Shown here: piece by piece, positions 37,076-46,440 of the stretch
How positions within the stretch are numbered: position 1 is the stretch's first letter
Layout of the letters: each line of letters begins with the position of its first letter
Assembly (NCBI RefSeq): GCF_024979255.1
Contig: NZ_JANLCN010000002.1
Location: 372,001 to 436,000 of the forward strand
Direction: 5' to 3'
Length of the DNA: 64,000 nucleotides
Origin: Herbiconiux moechotypicola
Lineage (GTDB): Bacteria > Actinomycetota > Actinomycetes > Actinomycetales > Microbacteriaceae
Made by a program: the position numbers and the translations under genes
Notes under the pieces: generated by a model
Seen by the model: the letters and a program-made list of their open reading frames with translations, nothing else
The model's database searches: none
What the model was told of the DNA's origin: nothing

Positions 37076-37968
37076 TGGACGACCTCCTTGAAGATCTGCG
37101 AGAGGGTGGGATGCACGCGGCCGAATCGCACGACCGGGCCGGTGGCCAAGGCGCGGCTGAGCACCGTCTGGGCGAGCGCGCTGCCCGCATCGCCGCGCGG
37201 CACCTCGAACAGGGCGTAGTCGCCGTCGAGCTCGATCACCTGCACACCCTCGAGGGTGCGCACCCAGCCGGCGTCGGCCGACATCTCGATCTCGTAGCGC
37301 GGCGTCGAGTGCTCATCGCGGAGGGCCTCGCGGGAGCCCGTCGCCCGGATGGAGCCGTCGGCGATGACGACGAGGTCGTCGCAGAGGCGCTCGACGATGT
37401 CGAGCTGATGGCTGGAGAACAGCACCGGGGCGCCGCCGGCGGCGTGCTCGGCGAGCACGGACTGCACCGTCTCGACGGCCATCGGGTCAAGGCCCGAGAA
37501 CGGCTCGTCGAGCACGAGCACCTCGGGGTCGTGCACGAGGGCGGCGGCGATCTGCGCGCGCTGCTGGTTTCCCAGCGAGAGGCTCTCCACCGGAGCTCCG
37601 GCGCGCTCGGCCAGACCGAGCCGGTCGAGGAGGCGGTCGGTGCTGGCGGCGGCCGCGGCGGAGCTCATGCCGTGCAGTCGTCCGAGGTAGGCGATCTGCT
37701 CGGCGACCTTCATCTTCGGGTACAGGCCGCGCTCCTCGGGCATGTAGCCGAAGAGCGCCCGGTCGGCGGAGGTGAGGCGGGTGCCGTCGAGGGTGACGGT
37801 GCCGGAGTCGCTGGCGAGCACGCCCAGGATGATGCGCATGGTCGTGGTCTTGCCGGCACCGTTTCCGCCGACGAACCCGGTCATGCGACCGTCGCCGACC
37901 GTGAAGGAGACGTCGTGCAGCACCTGGCGCGACCCGAACGAGCGGGAGACACCGGAGACTTCGAGCAT
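37072..37968 (-). CDS. ABC exporter ATPase (NatA-like)
   Basis: A 298-aa ABC ATPase with Walker A GGNGAGKTTT, signature LSLGNQQRAQIAAAL and Walker B VLVLDEPFSGLDP. It carries the C-terminal accessory domain (residues about 220-298) of exporter ATPases. The ATG at 37968 is chosen over a GTG three codons upstream because AGGTG lies six bases before it. That ribosome site is buried in a perfect hairpin (see separate entry). It forms an operon with the permease. Confidence 0.9.
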   Translation of the reverse strand: MLEVSGVSRSFGSRQVLHDVSFTVGDGRMTGFVGGNGAGKTTTMRIILGVLASDSGTVTLDGTRLTSADRALFGYMPEERGLYPKMKVAEQIAYLGRLHGMSSAAAAASTDRLLDRLGLAERAGAPVESLSLGNQQRAQIAAALVHDPEVLVLDEPFSGLDPMAVETVQSVLAEHAAGGAPVLFSSHQLDIVERLCDDLVVIADGSIRATGSREALRDEHSTPRYEIEMSADAGWVRTLEGVQVIELDGDYALFEVPRGDAGSALAQTVLSRALATGPVVRFGRVHPTLSQIFKEVVQ

Positions 37969-37997
37969 GGGAAGCACCTTTCTCGGGGGTGCTTCCC
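37969..37997 (-). promoter_or_regulatory. 10-bp hairpin covering the ribosome site of the ABC ATPase gene
   Basis: GGGAAGCACC (37969-37978) and GGTGCTTCCC (37988-37997) are perfect complements around a 9-base loop. In the minus-strand message the right arm contains AGGTG and ends directly at the ATG. It may serve as a translational block, a repressor operator, or a terminator for the upstream CWB2 gene; no U-tract follows, which argues against the last. Confidence 0.6.
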
Positions 37998-38025
37998 ACG
38001 CTAGGGGTGGGGGTGTGGCGTCACA

Positions 38026-39492
38026 TCAGCCGAGCGACGGGGAGGGCTCCACCTCGGGGGTGAGTTCGGAGCCGGGCTCTGCGCCGACGGCGGCGCCGGT
38101 GCCGGTGCCGTTGGTGACGGCGGGCGCGCAGCGGGTGAGCGAGTTGAGCGGCGAACCGAGGCTCGAGAGACCCCCGATGAGGGTGGCGTAGCCCGTGTGC
38201 AGCGACAGCATCTCTCGCCAGACCTCGTCGGGCAGGCACTCGACCGGCGACAGGAACAGGGGTGCCTCGTCGGCCGCGGCGAGGGGGCCCGACCCGAGGG
38301 CGTCGGGGAAGGTGGTGCCCGAGGCGATGTAGACGTGGGAGGTGGGGCCGAAGAAGGCCGCGGCGAGGGCGACGGAGGTCGCGTAGCGGCCGTCGCCGGC
38401 GATGCGGGTGGTGTCGGGCACCGCGGCGAGGAGGGTGCCGTACGCGGCGGCCGAGATGCTCGCCTCTCCGCCGACCGCGGTGGCCTCGGCGACTCCGAGC
38501 GTCTGCAGCAGCGTGAGGGTCGGTTCGTCCACGCCGTCCGGGGGGAGGAGGATCACGGGGCCGTCGGCCGCGGCCGCCGCCGGACCCGCCGCGAGGGCGT
38601 CGGCGAAGCCAGCGCCGCTGGCGAACAATGCCTCCGGGGCGGAGCACCCGGCACCCGGACCCGGGCTCGGTGAGCAGAAGGCGTCGGCCGCCACCAGGCG
38701 CGAGGTCTCGAAGCGGTCGGCTCCACCGAGCCGCACGGTGGCATCGGCCGGCGCGAGGGCGGAGGCCTGGGTGAAGAGCTGCGCAGACATCGAGCCCTCG
38801 CCGCCCACGACGACGATGCGCCCGGGCTGGAGGTCGGTGAGCTGCTGGGTGATGGAGGCGGAGAGAGACGTGCCGTCGGTCAGCACCACCGCGCCTCCGG
38901 CGTGGGCGGCAGCGGGCCCGGCGCTCAGCGCGTCGGGAAAGCTGAGGCCGTTCGCAAGGTAGATGGTGGGCGACTCGGGTGGGCCGTCGGGCCAGAGCTC
39001 GTCGTTCACGAGTCGATTCGTGTCGAAGCGGTCGGCACCCGCGATGCGGTCGACCCGCACGCTCCGGTACGACAGGCTGGCATCGACGTCGGCCACGGGG
39101 GAGGCGGTGCTGAGCGCGATCGGCTCGGCATCGTCGAGGTCGTAGCGCTGGGGCCAGTACACGTCGAAGTACCGGTTGCTGGTCTCGGTGAACTTCACCA
39201 CGTACGAACCGGCCGGAACCCGGGCGAAACTGTAGTCGCCTGTCTCAGTCGAGGCGAGTGCCGTCGCGGTCGGCGTGGTCGACACGATCGGGTCGCCCTC
39301 GGCGGTCTCGCCCGTGACGGCGTAGAGCCAGACCTTCGGCCTCCCCTCGTGGGCCGCCGTCGGATAGGTGACGGTGCCGCTGAGGGCCGGAGCGCTCTCC
39401 TCGGCGGCCGCGGCACCTGCCGGAACGCCGGCGAGCGCGGCAGCGGCCAGCGCGATGACGAGTGTGGCTGCGGATGGCAGGAGTCGCCGCAT
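38026..39492 (-). CDS. Secreted protein with three cell-wall-binding repeats (CWB2)
   Basis: A 488-aa exported protein. The signal peptide RRLLPSAATLVIALAAAALA and an A-x-A site precede a carboxypeptidase-regulatory-like beta-sandwich (residues about 30-140, ending GSYVVKFTETSNRYFDVYWP). Three CWB2 repeats follow, opening DRIAGADRFDT, RLGGADRFETS and RIAGDGRYATS. The ATG at 39492 has GGAGGA five bases upstream and is preferred over an ATG 12 bases earlier. It is the second CWB2 protein in the window after the one at 26.9-28.8 kb. The last 20 residues are Pro/Glu-rich. It is likely cell-surface attached. Confidence 0.87.
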   Translation of the reverse strand: MRRLLPSAATLVIALAAAALAGVPAGAAAAEESAPALSGTVTYPTAAHEGRPKVWLYAVTGETAEGDPIVSTTPTATALASTETGDYSFARVPAGSYVVKFTETSNRYFDVYWPQRYDLDDAEPIALSTASPVADVDASLSYRSVRVDRIAGADRFDTNRLVNDELWPDGPPESPTIYLANGLSFPDALSAGPAAAHAGGAVVLTDGTSLSASITQQLTDLQPGRIVVVGGEGSMSAQLFTQASALAPADATVRLGGADRFETSRLVAADAFCSPSPGPGAGCSAPEALFASGAGFADALAAGPAAAAADGPVILLPPDGVDEPTLTLLQTLGVAEATAVGGEASISAAAYGTLLAAVPDTTRIAGDGRYATSVALAAAFFGPTSHVYIASGTTFPDALGSGPLAAADEAPLFLSPVECLPDEVWREMLSLHTGYATLIGGLSSLGSPLNSLTRCAPAVTNGTGTGAAVGAEPGSELTPEVEPSPSLG

Positions 39493-39598
39493 TCTGTCCT
39501 CCATGTTGCTACGGATGTCGATCAGAGTCGGGTTGGGACAGCATAACAACGCCGTGTTACAGCTGATCGCTCGATGACGAGAACGGTGCGAGCAGGAG

Positions 39599-40321
39599 TC
39601 ACTGCCGGTCTCCCGGAACCGTGATGCCGTTCTCGTAGGCGAAGATGACGGCCTGGATGCGATCTCGGAGCCCGAGCTTCTGCAGGATCTTCGAGACGTG
39701 CGTCTTCACCGTGGCCTCCCCCAGGTACAACTCCGCGGCGATCTCGGAGTTGGATCGACCGGTGGCGAGAAGCTGGAGCACCTCGCGTTCGCGGTCAGTG
39801 AGGTCTTCGATCGGCTCGGCTCGCCCGGCCGGCTCGACAGGCCCGCTCGGCGTCGCCTCCGCGCGCGGCGACCCCTGGCGTGCGACCGACTCGATGACCC
39901 GCCTGGTGACGTCGGGAGAGAGGAGCGCGTCTCCGCGGGCGATGATCTGCACGGCGGCGACCAGGTCTTCGGGGGTCGAGTTCTTCAGCACGAAACCGCT
40001 CGCCCCCGCCGTGAGCGCATCGAACAGGTAATCGTCGCGGTCGAAGGTGGTGAGGATGAGGACGCCGGCCGTCGTGCCCGCGGCGACGAGCTCGCGGGTG
40101 GCCGCCAAGCCGTCGAGGTCGGGCATCTGCACGTCCATGCACACCACGTCGGGTGCCAGCTCGCGCACGATCGCCACCGCCTCGCGCCCGCTGCGGGCCT
40201 CTCCCACCACCTCGATGCCGTCCTCGGACTCGAGGATGATGCGCAGGCCCACCCGCACCAGGTCTTGATCGTCGGCGAGCACCACCCGGATGGGTGCGTC
40301 GGCGCTGATCTCGGTGCTCAC
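39599..40321 (-). CDS. NarL/FixJ-type response regulator
   Basis: A 240-aa two-component regulator. The receiver domain shows the acidic pair in LADDQDLVRVG, the phospho-acceptor Asp in VVCMDVQMPDLDG and the switch Lys in GFVLKNSTPED. The output domain is a LuxR HTH (LTDREREVLQLLATGRSNSE, LGEATVKTHVSKIL). A 25-residue Ala/Pro/Gly-rich linker joins them. It overlaps the histidine kinase gene (ATGA). Targets are unknown. Confidence 0.92.
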   Translation of the reverse strand: MSTEISADAPIRVVLADDQDLVRVGLRIILESEDGIEVVGEARSGREAVAIVRELAPDVVCMDVQMPDLDGLAATRELVAAGTTAGVLILTTFDRDDYLFDALTAGASGFVLKNSTPEDLVAAVQIIARGDALLSPDVTRRVIESVARQGSPRAEATPSGPVEPAGRAEPIEDLTDREREVLQLLATGRSNSEIAAELYLGEATVKTHVSKILQKLGLRDRIQAVIFAYENGITVPGDRQ

Positions 40322-41706
40322 GACTCCACCTCCGCCGACCGTGGCGCGAGGGGGAGTCGTGCGCGCACCCGGTACCCTCCGCGGGGTTTCGCCTCCATCG
40401 TGATCTCGCCTCCGACCGCCGCCACCCTTTCGCGCATCCCCACCTGCCCCAGTCCCTTCGTCGACGCCCCCGCGACCGGTGGGCGCCCCGATCCGGTGTC
40501 GCTCACCTCGATCTCGACTCCGCTGTCGAGGAACCTCACACGCACGTCGGCCGTGGCCCGGATACCCCCGTGCTTGCGCACGTTGGTGAGCGATTCCTGC
40601 ACGATGCGGTAGGCGCTCAGACCGATCACCGGGGGTACCGCCGTCGCGGGACCCACGGTGGTGAGGGTGACCGGCAGGCCCGCGGCCTCCGCTTCGGCGA
40701 CCAATTCGGGGAGCTGGTCGAGCCCTCGCGTGGAGGCCGAGACCGCGGCATCGTCGTCGTCGCCCTGGCGGAGCGCACCGAGCATGCGGTGCAGCTCGTC
40801 GACCGCCTCCCGCGCGTTCTCCTCGATCTGAGCCAGGGCCTCCATCGCGCGCGGGTCGACGGCGTCGGCGGTGGCGCCAGAGGGATCGGCACGACGATCG
40901 GCGCCACCAGACGGCTCAGCACCACCACCGGCCGAACGAGTCGCCGCGGGCGCTGCGCGGCCACGGGTGAGCACGCGACGGGCCGCCCCGGCCTGCAACC
41001 CCATCACGGAGACATGGTGCGCCACGACGTCGTGCAGTTCGCGGGCGATGCGCACTCTCTCGAGGGCGACAGCCTGACGGCTGCTGACCTCGCGCTCCTG
41101 CTCCAGCTCGACGGTGCGCAGCTCGAGAGCGTCGCGTTGCCGGGCGGCGGCGTACGCGGCGTTGCCGAACACGAAGGCCGCGCCGAAGTAGAGCAGGTTG
41201 GTGATGAGCTGGATGAGGCCGATGGCGGCGAACTGCGAGAACCAGCCGTCTCGCGACACGTCGGGCGTCGACTCGGGTGTGAGCGCCTGGTAGACGATCA
41301 CCGCCACGAGCCAGAGCACCATGCCCACCGTGATGATGACCCGCTCCACGGTGGCGAGAAGCCGGTTGCGCCCCCACGCCCCGAGCGAGTAGAGCGCGAC
41401 GAAGAGGCAGATGTTGGCGAAGAGCTGCTCGTAGACCCCCGCGTACTGGCCCACCACGAAGGTGGCGGCCACTACGAGCGCCGTGAGCTCGGGGGCGAGT
41501 CGGCGAAACGCGAGCGAACCGGCGATCACGACCGCCCAGATGAGCGCACCCCACCACGGAGCGTGCTCCTCGTCGATCGCGCCCACGTAGAGCCACCAGC
41601 TCAGCCAGGCGGCCGCCACGAGCAACCCCGCCACGAGTGCGTCGCGGCGGAGCCCGCGGGCACTCGGTCGAGGACGCACCCAGTCGTCTGCGGTGGAGTC
41701 GGTCAT
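40318..41706 (-). CDS. Sensor histidine kinase (HisKA_3/DesK-LiaS type)
   Basis: A 462-aa membrane kinase with about five to six N-terminal helices (residues 22-185) and no large extracytoplasmic domain, so it probably senses membrane or envelope state. The dimerisation helix carries the phospho-His225 in RIARELHDVVAHHVSVMGLQ; the ATPase domain has GLSAYRIVQESLTNVRKHG, VSDTGSGRPP and GLGQVGMRERVAAVGG. Between the two HisKA_3 helices lies an unusual Gly/Ala/Pro/Asp-rich insert of about 40 residues. It is co-translated with the response regulator. Confidence 0.92.
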   Translation of the reverse strand: MTDSTADDWVRPRPSARGLRRDALVAGLLVAAAWLSWWLYVGAIDEEHAPWWGALIWAVVIAGSLAFRRLAPELTALVVAATFVVGQYAGVYEQLFANICLFVALYSLGAWGRNRLLATVERVIITVGMVLWLVAVIVYQALTPESTPDVSRDGWFSQFAAIGLIQLITNLLYFGAAFVFGNAAYAAARQRDALELRTVELEQEREVSSRQAVALERVRIARELHDVVAHHVSVMGLQAGAARRVLTRGRAAPAATRSAGGGAEPSGGADRRADPSGATADAVDPRAMEALAQIEENAREAVDELHRMLGALRQGDDDDAAVSASTRGLDQLPELVAEAEAAGLPVTLTTVGPATAVPPVIGLSAYRIVQESLTNVRKHGGIRATADVRVRFLDSGVEIEVSDTGSGRPPVAGASTKGLGQVGMRERVAAVGGEITMEAKPRGGYRVRARLPLAPRSAEVES

Positions 41707-41840
41707 GTCTCCACGGTACCCAGGCGGGTGGCGCTCGCCATCCGCCTAACGACGGATGTGCAATTCGGGGCAGTCAGCCCGAACTGTGCAGGACTACTCG
41801 CCGGCACCCGGTGCGAAACCCGCGCCGGCGATTAGACCGC

Positions 41841-42557
41841 TCACAGGCGGATGCGCGAACCGTTCAGCCCACCCGCATCCCGCTCGCCGCTCCACAGCTC
41901 CACAACGGCCCCGGCGAGCACGCCCACGTCGGTGAACCCGTCGAAGCTCTTCTCGGGTGCCGCTGCCCGCATGCTCTCGTCGACCAGCGCCGTCACCACG
42001 AACACGACCGCGGCCGCCCGCGCGTCGCCGCCCTGATCGGCCCGGAACCCCTGTGCCACCGATCGCATCCACGACTCGGAGGCGGCCTTCGAGGCGGTGT
42101 AGCTGGCCCCGGATGCGGTGGGCGCGTCGACCGAGGCCGACGACACGAACGCCACCCGCCCCGCGGGCGACGCCACGAGCGCGGGGTAGAACGCCCGCGT
42201 CGTGTTGCGCAGCGTGCGGAATCCGCGCTCCATCGCGGCCCAGGCTTCGTCGGTCTGCCCCGGGATACCCCGCCCGCCGACCCAGCCGCCCACCAGGTGC
42301 ACGAGGCCGTCCACGCCGCCGGCCGTCGTCAGGGCGCCGGCCAGCTCATCGACCGCGGCGCTGTCGGAGAGGTCGCAGACGACCGTCTCCACGCCCGGCA
42401 CCCGTGCCGCGAGCGCGGCGAGCTTCTCGGCCGACGACCCGATGCCCAGCACCGTCGCCCCGCCCGCCACGAGGGCTGCGCACACGGCCGCCCCCGACTC
42501 GCTGGTCGCCCCGGCCACCACCACACGCCGGCCGGGCAGATCGCTCACGTCAGTCAT
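41841..42557 (-). CDS. Short-chain dehydrogenase/reductase (SDR), atypical
   Basis: A 238-aa Rossmann-fold oxidoreductase. The nucleotide motif is GATSESGAAV, which departs from the canonical TGxxxGIG; the catalytic Ser, Tyr and Lys are in VSSASV and SYTASKAA. Substrate is unknown. It is monocistronic; the 130-base gap to the kinase and the 150-base gap upstream show no clear signals. Confidence 0.8.
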   Translation of the reverse strand: MTDVSDLPGRRVVVAGATSESGAAVCAALVAGGATVLGIGSSAEKLAALAARVPGVETVVCDLSDSAAVDELAGALTTAGGVDGLVHLVGGWVGGRGIPGQTDEAWAAMERGFRTLRNTTRAFYPALVASPAGRVAFVSSASVDAPTASGASYTASKAASESWMRSVAQGFRADQGGDARAAAVVFVVTALVDESMRAAAPEKSFDGFTDVGVLAGAVVELWSGERDAGGLNGSRIRL

Positions 42558-42708
42558 CTGCTCATCCTGTCACCGCCGGCCGCGCGAAGGGTGGGTGGAA
42601 GGGGGTCCCCACGGACGTGGACGGGACAGGGCCCGACGGTGGATGGCGGGGAGTGGGGCGTCGGCGGTCGGCGAGCGGCACGGGGGTCTGACGGCGGTCG
42701 GCGGCCCC

Positions 42709-44154
42709 CTACGCCCGCCCCGTGATGCCCGAGGTCGAGTCGATGACCTCGCGCATCTTCTTGTCGAGGGCCTCGTAGAACATCGAGAGCGGGAACTCGT
42801 CGTCGAGCACCGCGTCGGTGAGTCCGCGCGGCGGGCCGCCGAGCGGCAGCGCCTCGGGCCCGCGCGCCCACACCGAAGCCGGGTTGGGCGTGAGCGTCTC
42901 GGTGATGAGCGCGTACGCCGCCAGCCAGTGCGCCGTCTTCGGGCGGTCGATCGAGCGCCAGTACAGCTCGTCGATGGCGTCGCCGAGAGCTGTCACGGCG
43001 TCGGCCACGTGCTCCCAGTCGAGGGTGAGTCGCGTGTCGGTCCAGTGCAGCACACCGCGCTGGTGCAGCCAGGCGAACAGCAGCTGCCCGCCCAGTCCGT
43101 CGTAGTTGCGCACCCGCGACCCCGTGATGGCGAAGCGGAAGATGCGGTCGAACAGCACCGCGTACTGCACCAGCCTCGCGTGATCGAGCAGTTCGGCGTC
43201 GTCGTGGCCGGGTCGCCCGACCTCCGCCGCGTCGCGGGCGGCCGTGAGCGAGCGCTCGATGCGCACCGCCTCGCGGAACGCCGTGAGGTCGCACCGCAGC
43301 TCCTCCAGCGAGTAGAGGAAGTAGGGCATGCGCTGCTTGATCATGAACGGGTCGAACGGCAGGTCGCCGCGCATGTGCGTGCGGTCGTGGATGAGGTCCC
43401 ACATCACGAAGGTACGCTCGGCGAGCTCCTGGTCGTCGAGCAGGCGCTCCGCGTCGGCCGGCAGCGACAGCCGGGTGACGGATGCCGCCTCCCGCACCAC
43501 CCGCCGGAACCGTGCGGCCTCGCGATCGGCGAAGATGGCCCCCCAGGTGTACGCCGGGATCGACGAGGTGGCCACCGACTCCGGGAACAGCACCGCCGAG
43601 TTCGTGTCGTAACCGGCGGTGAAGTCGAGGAACCGGATGGGCACGAACAGCTCGTTGGAGTAGTCGCCGGCCTCGAGCGCGGCGATGAACGAGGGCCACA
43701 GCACCTCCACCAGCACCGCCTCCATGTGCCGGTCGGTGCTGCCGTTCTGCGTGTACATGGGGAACACGACCAGGTGACGGATGCCATCGGCGCGCTGCGC
43801 CGCCGGGGCGAACGCCACGAGCGACGCGAGGAAGTCGGGCACGCCGAAGCCACCGGCGGCCCAGGCGCCGAAGTCTGCCTGCAGGGCGGTGAGGTAGTCG
43901 GCATCGTGCGGGAAGAGCGGAGCGAGCGAGGCGATCGACCCGGCGATCGACTCGACCAGTGCGGAGGCCGCCGGATGGTCGACGGGATCGGGCACCGATC
44001 CGTCGTGCGCCTGCAGCGGCTGAAGGGCCATGACCGCCGCCTTGAGCGAGAGCCAGGCGGGCAGCGCGGCCAGGTCTTCTACGACCTCGGGTTCTCCGAT
44101 GATCGATGCGGACTGTGCAGATGCAGACACCGCGGATGCGGACTGTGCGGACAT
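42709..44154 (-). CDS. DUF6421-like protein of unknown function
   Basis: A 481-aa soluble protein with no signal peptide. From memory it fits an actinobacterial family of unknown function (DUF6421). Visible features are a Ser/Ala-rich N-terminus, FPMYTQNGSTDRHMEAVLVE, then MWDLIHDRTHMRGDLPFDPF followed by EELRCDLTAFREAV. The HDRTH segment (codons at 43375-43389) with a downstream E-E-L-R-x-D helix resembles the layout of a zincin-like metal site (HExxH...E), with Asp in place of Glu, but this is inference. The ATG is preceded by GGAGG at a good distance. It is divergent from the acyltransferase gene. Confidence 0.6.
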   Translation of the reverse strand: MSAQSASAVSASAQSASIIGEPEVVEDLAALPAWLSLKAAVMALQPLQAHDGSVPDPVDHPAASALVESIAGSIASLAPLFPHDADYLTALQADFGAWAAGGFGVPDFLASLVAFAPAAQRADGIRHLVVFPMYTQNGSTDRHMEAVLVEVLWPSFIAALEAGDYSNELFVPIRFLDFTAGYDTNSAVLFPESVATSSIPAYTWGAIFADREAARFRRVVREAASVTRLSLPADAERLLDDQELAERTFVMWDLIHDRTHMRGDLPFDPFMIKQRMPYFLYSLEELRCDLTAFREAVRIERSLTAARDAAEVGRPGHDDAELLDHARLVQYAVLFDRIFRFAITGSRVRNYDGLGGQLLFAWLHQRGVLHWTDTRLTLDWEHVADAVTALGDAIDELYWRSIDRPKTAHWLAAYALITETLTPNPASVWARGPEALPLGGPPRGLTDAVLDDEFPLSMFYEALDKKMREVIDSTSGITGRA

Positions 44155-44307
44155 GGTGGAACCTCCAATCGGTCGTCCTTTCGAGACTAGGCACAACGCA
44201 TCCGCTCTTCTTTGCCCACTCCGCAGCTTCGTTGCGCATCCGCCCCGTACCTGCGCCGATTCTGTGCGCCACCGCCCGAACGGCCGAACAGAAGACCCCC
44301 GGGTAGC

Positions 44308-46440
44308 ATGGACCCGATGGAGACGAAGACCGGCCGGGCACCCACCGCCACCCGCCCCGACCACTTCCTCCCCCATCTTCAGGGGCTGCGCGCCATCGCC
44401 GTGCTGCTCGTGGTGGTGTACCACTTCTGGCCCGGCCGTCTCACCGGCGGGTACATCGGCGTGGACGTGTTCTTCGTGATCTCGGGCTTCCTCATCACGC
44501 AGCAGCTCACCCGACAGCTCGAACGCACCGATCGCATCGCTCTGCCCTCCTTCTACGCCAAACGGGCGCGCAGACTCCTCCCCGCCGCGATCACCGTGCT
44601 GATCTTCGCGAGCCTCATGACGCTGTTCGTCATGCCGCTGTCGAGTCTGACGGAGAACGTGCGAGAAATCCTCGCCTCCACGTTCTATGTGGAGAACTGG
44701 GTGCTCGCCCTCAACTCTGTGGATTACTTGGCGGCCGCCAACGAGGCCAGCCTGGTGCAGCACTACTGGTCGCTCTCGCTCGAGGAGCAGTTCTACCTGT
44801 TCTGGCCCGTGCTGCTGCTCGGCGCCTCCGTCTTCGCGGTCAAGTTCCTCAAGGGGCGCCGCTGGGCCGCTCTCATCACCGTGCTCGCCGTGGTCGGCGT
44901 CGTCTCGTTCGCCCTCTCCGTCGTCATGACGGCGGTCGACCCGGCGGCCGCCTACTTCGTCACCTACACCCGGGTGTGGGAGTTCGCAGTGGGCGGCGCC
45001 CTGGCCCTCCTGCCGAGGTTGCGACCCACCCGCGCGTGGCAGTCCAACCTGCTCGGTTACGGCGGCATCGTCGTGGTGCTCGCCTGCGGCTACCTCTTCG
45101 ACGCCGCCACGCCCTTCCCCGGCTACATGGCCGCCATCCCCGTGCTCGGCACCGCCGCGATCATCGTGGCCCACCACCGCGAGCGACCCTGGGATGCGGG
45201 CCGCGTGCTCTCCTTCCGCCCCGTGAGCTTCATCGGCGACATCTCCTACTCGCTCTACCTGTGGCACTGGCCGCTGATCGTCATCGCCCCCTACATCCCG
45301 GGCTGGGGCCTCAGCATCTGGAACCGCATCGCGCTGTTCCTGTTCTGCTTCGTGATCGCCTGGGCCACCAAGCGCTTCATCGAAGACCCGGCGCGCACCT
45401 GGCGCTTCTTCACGGTGCGCCGGCCGCGCACGACTCTCTTCGCCGTGATCGGGGCGATGGCGGTCTCCACCCTCGTGGTCACCGGTGCCTGGGCGGTGCA
45501 GCAGCCGAAGTACGAGGCCGAGGCCACCCAGCTCGCCGCCACGCTCGCCGACCCGCCCGACTGCTTCGGCGCCGCATCCGGACCCACCGACGGCCTGACC
45601 GCGATCGACCCGCTCTGCGTGAACCCCGAGCTGGCCGACGTCATCATCCCGAGCCCCGGCTTCGGCAACGCCGACCGGCCCGACCACCCCGAATGCCTCT
45701 CCACCCTCAACGACGCGACGGTGCGCGACTGCGAGTTCGGCAGCGACGACCCGGATGCGCCCCGCATCGCCCTCATCGGCGACAGCCACGCCTACGCGCT
45801 CATGGACCCCTTCATCGAGATGGCGGAGCGGAACGGCTGGCACCTCACCACCTACCTCAAGGGCGGCTGCCCGTGGACCACGACGCCGCTCTCGGCCCGC
45901 GACGCGTTCGCCGTGTCGTGCGACGACTGGCGCGCATCCCTCACCGCCGATCTCACCGCCGCCGAGCCCTTCGACGCCGTGTTCACCGCCGCGCTCACCG
46001 ACCGCAACGTGCCGAACACGGCGAACGACGAAGAAGTCGGCGCCGTCGGCTACGCCGCAGCCTGGTCGCAGGTGCTCGACGCCGGTACGCCGATCGTGAC
46101 CGTGGTCGACAACCCCGGTTGGCCCGACGACCCCAACAAGTGCCTGCGCACCGAGGACGCGTCGAGCTGCACCGTTCCGCGTGACGAGGGCCTCGCCGAA
46201 CTCGATCCCATCGCGATCGCCGCCCGCTCGGCCATCGACTCGGGGCAGGACGTGACGCTGCTCGACTTCAGCGACACCTACTGCACCGCCACCGAGTGCC
46301 CCGCGGTCGTGGGCGGCGCCAACGTGTACCGCGACACCGACCACCTCACCCGCACCTTCGCGTTCACGCTCGAGCCGTTCCTCGAGCGTGCGATGACGGA
46401 TGCGCTCACCCGGTCGCCCGCGGCCGTCGCGGCCGGCTGA
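44308..46440 (+). CDS. Acyltransferase-3 / SGNH-domain membrane O-acetyltransferase (OafA-like)
   Basis: A 710-aa membrane enzyme that transfers acetyl or other acyl groups to surface glycans. Residues about 15-400 form the acyltransferase-3 domain with ten or eleven helices (FLPHLQGLRAIAVLLVVVYH, GGYIGVDVFFVISGFLITQQ, HYWSLSLEEQFYLFWPVLLL). The C-terminal extracytoplasmic SGNH domain has the catalytic Ser in LIGDSHAYAL and the Asp-His pair in YRDTDHLTRTF. Two close ATGs (44308, 44317) are possible; no strong ribosome site is seen. The stop overlaps the next start (TGATG). Confidence 0.9.
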   Translation: MDPMETKTGRAPTATRPDHFLPHLQGLRAIAVLLVVVYHFWPGRLTGGYIGVDVFFVISGFLITQQLTRQLERTDRIALPSFYAKRARRLLPAAITVLIFASLMTLFVMPLSSLTENVREILASTFYVENWVLALNSVDYLAAANEASLVQHYWSLSLEEQFYLFWPVLLLGASVFAVKFLKGRRWAALITVLAVVGVVSFALSVVMTAVDPAAAYFVTYTRVWEFAVGGALALLPRLRPTRAWQSNLLGYGGIVVVLACGYLFDAATPFPGYMAAIPVLGTAAIIVAHHRERPWDAGRVLSFRPVSFIGDISYSLYLWHWPLIVIAPYIPGWGLSIWNRIALFLFCFVIAWATKRFIEDPARTWRFFTVRRPRTTLFAVIGAMAVSTLVVTGAWAVQQPKYEAEATQLAATLADPPDCFGAASGPTDGLTAIDPLCVNPELADVIIPSPGFGNADRPDHPECLSTLNDATVRDCEFGSDDPDAPRIALIGDSHAYALMDPFIEMAERNGWHLTTYLKGGCPWTTTPLSARDAFAVSCDDWRASLTADLTAAEPFDAVFTAALTDRNVPNTANDEEVGAVGYAAAWSQVLDAGTPIVTVVDNPGWPDDPNKCLRTEDASSCTVPRDEGLAELDPIAIAARSAIDSGQDVTLLDFSDTYCTATECPAVVGGANVYRDTDHLTRTFAFTLEPFLERAMTDALTRSPAAVAAG

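Noticed and set aside
42709-46344. A minus-strand open frame of 1211 codons ending in the DUF6421-like gene.
   Set aside because: The first 730 codons are antisense to the acyltransferase; the real gene starts at ATG 44154 with a GGAGG site.
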